7,231 nt of DNA from an uncultured Bacilli bacterium (GTDB taxonomy: Bacteria; Bacillota_I; Bacilli_A; RF39; UBA660), in the NCBI GenBank assembly GCA_944371545.1, contig CALVXT010000065.1, forward strand, positions 1 to 7,231, read 5' to 3'. The notes beneath the pieces are model-generated. The model was not told where the DNA came from and made no database searches. It saw only the letters and a list, made by a program, of their open reading frames with translations. Both the position numbers and the translations under genes were made by a program. Of this stretch, positions 5,520 to 7,231 are shown one piece after another; position 1 is the first letter of the stretch, and every line of letters starts with the position of its first letter.

Positions 5520-5930
5520 ATGTATTATACTATGAAACAAGTTTGTGATAAGACAGGCTTTACTTATGATACTTTAAAATTTTATTGTAATGAAGGTTTA
5601 ATTCCTAATGTTAAAAGAGATAAAAATAATTATCGAGTATTTGATGATCAAGATGTAGCATGGATTGAGAGCTTATCTTGTTTAAAAAATTGTGGAATGA
5701 GTATTCTTGAAATGCGAGAATATGTAGCTTTATGTTTAAAGGGTGAATCTTCTATTCCAGAACGTCAAAAAATATTAGATATTAAATTAAAAGAATTAGA
5801 TAATAAAATAAAAGAGATTCAACAAAGTATCGATTATATTCATTGGAAGCAGAATTTCTATAATGATGTATTAAGTGGCAAAACAAAATATTATAGTAAT
5901 TTAATTAAAAATGATATAATTTCTAACTAA
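5520..5930 (+). CDS. MerR-family regulator, AdhR-like
   Basis: A 136-aa regulator of the MerR family. The N-terminal winged helix-turn-helix (1-70) is plain: MYYTMKQVCDKTGFTYDTLK (1-20) is the recognition unit, followed by FYCNEGLIPNVKRDKNNYRVF with the typical RDxNxYRxF wing. SSIPERQKIL (77-86) opens the long dimerisation coiled coil (about 80-120). There is no separate ligand domain, as in the AdhR/NmlR-like group that reacts to aldehydes or electrophiles. Five cysteines occur (C9, C23, C54, C58, C72); C54 in SLSCLKNCGM sits about where the reactive Cys of that group is found, by recollection. The ribosome site GGAGG (5509-5513) is 6 nt from the ATG. It likely activates the divergent flavodoxin gene and controls itself through the shared dyad. 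Confidence 0.88.
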   Translation: MYYTMKQVCDKTGFTYDTLKFYCNEGLIPNVKRDKNNYRVFDDQDVAWIESLSCLKNCGMSILEMREYVALCLKGESSIPERQKILDIKLKELDNKIKEIQQSIDYIHWKQNFYNDVLSGKTKYYSNLIKNDIISN

Positions 5931-6108
5931 GTTTTTAAAGTTTTGTCAATAAAACGCAAATAGCGGGAGTATTTTTCTATACCTCTTTTGCTACATTTCA
6001 TACAAAAGTAGAGTTTACAATAATGCATGGAACAGTACAAGATTTAGGATGCTGCAACCCGTTGTGTCAAAAATATGTAAATTGACATGGGGGGGGGGGT
6101 ATCATGAT
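5931..6108. other. Gene-poor intergenic stretch, possible remnant or small RNA
   Basis: No convincing gene is seen. From about 5955 to 6065 the DNA is noticeably richer in G and C (roughly 38% by hand count) than its surroundings. Small hairpins occur: GTTTT/AAAAC at 5940-5955, CTAC/GTAG around 5991-6011, and TGTCAA/TTGACA at 6065-6070 with 6082-6087. Short open frames exist on both strands (plus, about 5939-6084; minus, 5927-6028, with four closely spaced cysteines) but neither has a ribosome site. A decayed insertion-sequence end, or a small RNA ending at the terminator at 6109-6142, would both fit. The stretch ends with the G-run at 6089-6099. Confidence 0.35.
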
Positions 6109-6113
6109 AAAAT
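6082..6113 (+). promoter_or_regulatory. Candidate promoter containing an 11-G tract
   Basis: A perfect TTGACA (6082-6087) is followed by AT, then 11 consecutive G residues (6089-6099), then TAAAAT (6108-6113, five of six for -10). The present spacing is 20 bp, longer than the optimal 17. Loss of about three G would bring it to optimum. A start near 6120 would fall inside the following terminator stem, so that transcripts from here would not form the hairpin and could continue into the surface-protein gene. Promoter function is inference. Confidence 0.4.
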
Positions 6114-6142
6114 TATCATAGAAAACTATGGTAATTTTTTTT
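6109..6142 (+). terminator. Intrinsic terminator downstream of the MerR gene
   Basis: An 11-bp stem (6111-6121 with 6126-6136, one T-G wobble, AAAA loop) runs into a T-tract (6135-6142). It would stop transcripts arriving from the MerR gene or from any small RNA in 5931-6108. Its left arm overlaps another inverted repeat, ATGATAA (6104-6110) with TTATCAT (6113-6119), so two exclusive hairpins are possible. Confidence 0.7.
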
Positions 6143-6149
6143 AAATGGT

Positions 6150-6177
6150 TTAAGAAAAAAGAGAAAGATGATATAAT
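6150..6177 (+). promoter_or_regulatory. Proximal promoter of the surface-protein gene
   Basis: A perfect TATAAT (6172-6177) is preceded 16 bp upstream by TTAAGA (6150-6155, four of six). The start should be near 6184, inside the palindrome at 6180-6194, and the leader about 60 nt. The weak -35 suggests dependence on an activator or low expression. Confidence 0.55.
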
Positions 6178-6179
6178 GG

Positions 6180-6194
6180 TGACATGATATGTCA
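6180..6194. promoter_or_regulatory. Operator-like palindrome at the predicted start site
   Basis: TGACATGATATGTCA is made of perfect 6-bp half-sites TGACAT/ATGTCA around a GAT centre. It lies 3 bp downstream of the -10 box, where a repressor would block transcription start. A further TGACAT half-site lies at 6083-6088, inside the upstream candidate promoter. The binding protein is unknown. Confidence 0.45.
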
Positions 6195-6245
6195 TGATTA
6201 TAAAAAGGAAAATGGAACATACTAGAATAGAGAGGTGAATTAACT

Positions 6246-7231
6246 ATGAAAAAACATATTTTAACTTTTTTAACTTTTATATGTTTAGTAGTAGTTTTAG
6301 TAATTTCACTTCCAAAAGAAAAAAATTTGGACCAAGTAAAAAATTCTGAAAATATAAAATTAGCTATTTATGTAGAGGATGTAGAACAAAACACAATTCC
6401 TTTGAAAAATAATGAGGAAAATTATGTTTTTGAAAAAGCACTATGTTATGTAAATGGCGAGATGATTGAAAATGTTCAAGTAAAATGGGATTATGAAGAA
6501 TGGGCACCTATTGTATATGGATTAAATGAATATAAAACAAAATGTGAATTATTTTTTGTTAAAAATAATGTAACCGTTCCTGTAATACAAGTTCAAACTG
6601 AAGAATGGTCTAGTACACCTGTGAGTGTTTTATTGGCAGAAGAAAGTAGTAGTATAAGTGGAATATCACATTATGAATATTTTTTAACTCAAAATGAAGA
6701 AGAGATTCCTAATGTAGAGACAGAGGCTACAGGAGTGACAGATAATCGAATAGAGATTTCGTCTGATGGAGAGACTTATGTGTATTATAGGGCAGTAGCA
6801 TTAAATGGAGATGTATCCGGATGGAGTGAAAGAGTAATAGCTAGAGTAGATAGTCAAAGTCCAAAGTTAATCATGTTAGATAATGGAACATATAGTCCAA
6901 CAAGTAGTGAGTCAATATATTCAGTAGAGTTTGGGCCATCAGGAGGAAATGTAAAATGTATAAATAAAATAGCGTTAGATGCTTCAGTAACTACCTTTGT
7001 ATCTATTGAAGGAGTAGGAACATATACTATAGAGTGTACAGCAAGAAGTACAACTGGAATAGAAGTACATGATAGTAAAACATATACTCTATCTGGAAGT
7101 GTCTTTTCTTCTACTCGATATGGGTTACCAGATGCTTCTGATAGTCATTATGGTAATGGAATTGAAATAATTCAACAAAATCATATTCAATTCGGACCTT
7201 ATTTTCGGGCTACTTCAGGATGTTATAAAGT
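6246..7231 (+). CDS. Surface/exported protein with Ig-like modules (3' end outside window)
   Basis: The frame is open to the window end: 328 complete residues, C-terminus missing. Residues 1-22 (MKKHILTFLTF then a hydrophobic run) are a signal peptide or anchor. Residues 35-110 form a small module with two cysteines (C67, C100) and KWDYEEW, a Cys...Trp...Cys pattern I associate with secreted proteins of gut Bacilli. Residues about 120-205 look like an Ig/fibronectin-type beta-sandwich: an EEWSSTPV start, SGISHYEYF, YVYYRAVALNGDVSGWS, and a closing VDSQSP. Residues 206-285 may be another sandwich with a second pair (C238, C264). It then continues through a Gly/Tyr-rich stretch with C326. No enzyme motif is visible; adhesion or cell-surface structure is the likeliest role. 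AGAGGTGA (6231-6238) is 7 nt before the ATG. Codons favour ATA and GTA, unlike the ATT/GTT-rich sulfotransferase operon. Confidence 0.78.
   Translation, partial: MKKHILTFLTFICLVVVLVISLPKEKNLDQVKNSENIKLAIYVEDVEQNTIPLKNNEENYVFEKALCYVNGEMIENVQVKWDYEEWAPIVYGLNEYKTKCELFFVKNNVTVPVIQVQTEEWSSTPVSVLLAEESSSISGISHYEYFLTQNEEEIPNVETEATGVTDNRIEISSDGETYVYYRAVALNGDVSGWSERVIARVDSQSPKLIMLDNGTYSPTSSESIYSVEFGPSGGNVKCINKIALDASVTTFVSIEGVGTYTIECTARSTTGIEVHDSKTYTLSGSVFSSTRYGLPDASDSHYGNGIEIIQQNHIQFGPYFRATSGCYK

Noticed and set aside
5927..6028. Cys-rich 33-aa minus-strand frame as a zinc-ribbon gene
   Set aside because: No ribosome site or promoter, it overlaps the end of the MerR gene on the opposite strand, and it is too short for a known zinc-ribbon family. 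Kept only as part of an anomalous-segment finding.

Overview
The window looks like a chromosomal segment of a very AT-rich, low-GC Gram-positive bacterium (Bacillota, most likely a gut-associated Bacilli/Erysipelotrichia/RF39-type lineage). This rests on the composition, strong GGAGG-type ribosome sites, a YF-type (SipW-like) secretion signal on a TasA/camelysin-like protein, an arylsulfate sulfotransferase, and a C-terminally incomplete surface protein whose Cys/Trp pattern I associate with such gut Bacilli. No clear ribosomal, tRNA, CRISPR, phage or intact insertion-sequence gene is visible. The lineage assignment is inference.

Layout. (1) 1-140 is a cluster of four hairpins with two near-identical ACCCGTTT(T)ACGGGT palindromes and no coding potential; at least two of the hairpins read as terminators on the minus strand. 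(2) A near-perfect promoter (202-230) drives a two-gene unit: a secreted 182-aa TasA/camelysin-like protein (255-803) and a small DUF6429-like protein (818-1105). (3) A separate promoter (1123-1151) drives a membrane-anchored XRE regulator (1216-1923), closed by a strong terminator (1930-1970). (4) Just behind it lie an anchored arylsulfate sulfotransferase (2011-3957) and, 2 nt further on, an anchored CxxC thioredoxin-like protein (3960-4424), closed by a bidirectional terminator (4429-4472). (5) A membrane-tethered flavodoxin (4703-5407, minus) and a MerR regulator of the AdhR-like type (5520-5930, plus) are divergent. They share a compact control region in which a 19-bp-spacer promoter with a central dyad, typical of MerR activation, overlaps the regulator's own promoter. 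(6) 5931-6245 has no convincing gene but holds a run of 11 G residues, a possible promoter built around that run, a terminator, and a second promoter with an operator-like palindrome. (7) A surface protein starts at 6246 and runs off the window end.

Common theme: nearly every non-regulatory product is predicted to act outside the membrane, and three of them handle redox or sulfur chemistry (sulfotransferase, thioredoxin-like protein, flavodoxin). The sulfotransferase/thioredoxin pair recalls the enterobacterial assT-dsbL arrangement. Here, however, the sulfotransferase ectodomain has a single cysteine, so the thioredoxin-like partner cannot be forming an internal disulfide in it. Regulation appears to be local: an XRE protein with a possible sensory ectodomain next to the sulfotransferase, and a Cys-rich MerR protein next to the flavodoxin. 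The most unusual non-coding signal is the G11 tract (6089-6099). It sits between a perfect TTGACA and a TAAAAT element upstream of a surface-protein gene, a layout compatible with phase variation by slippage.
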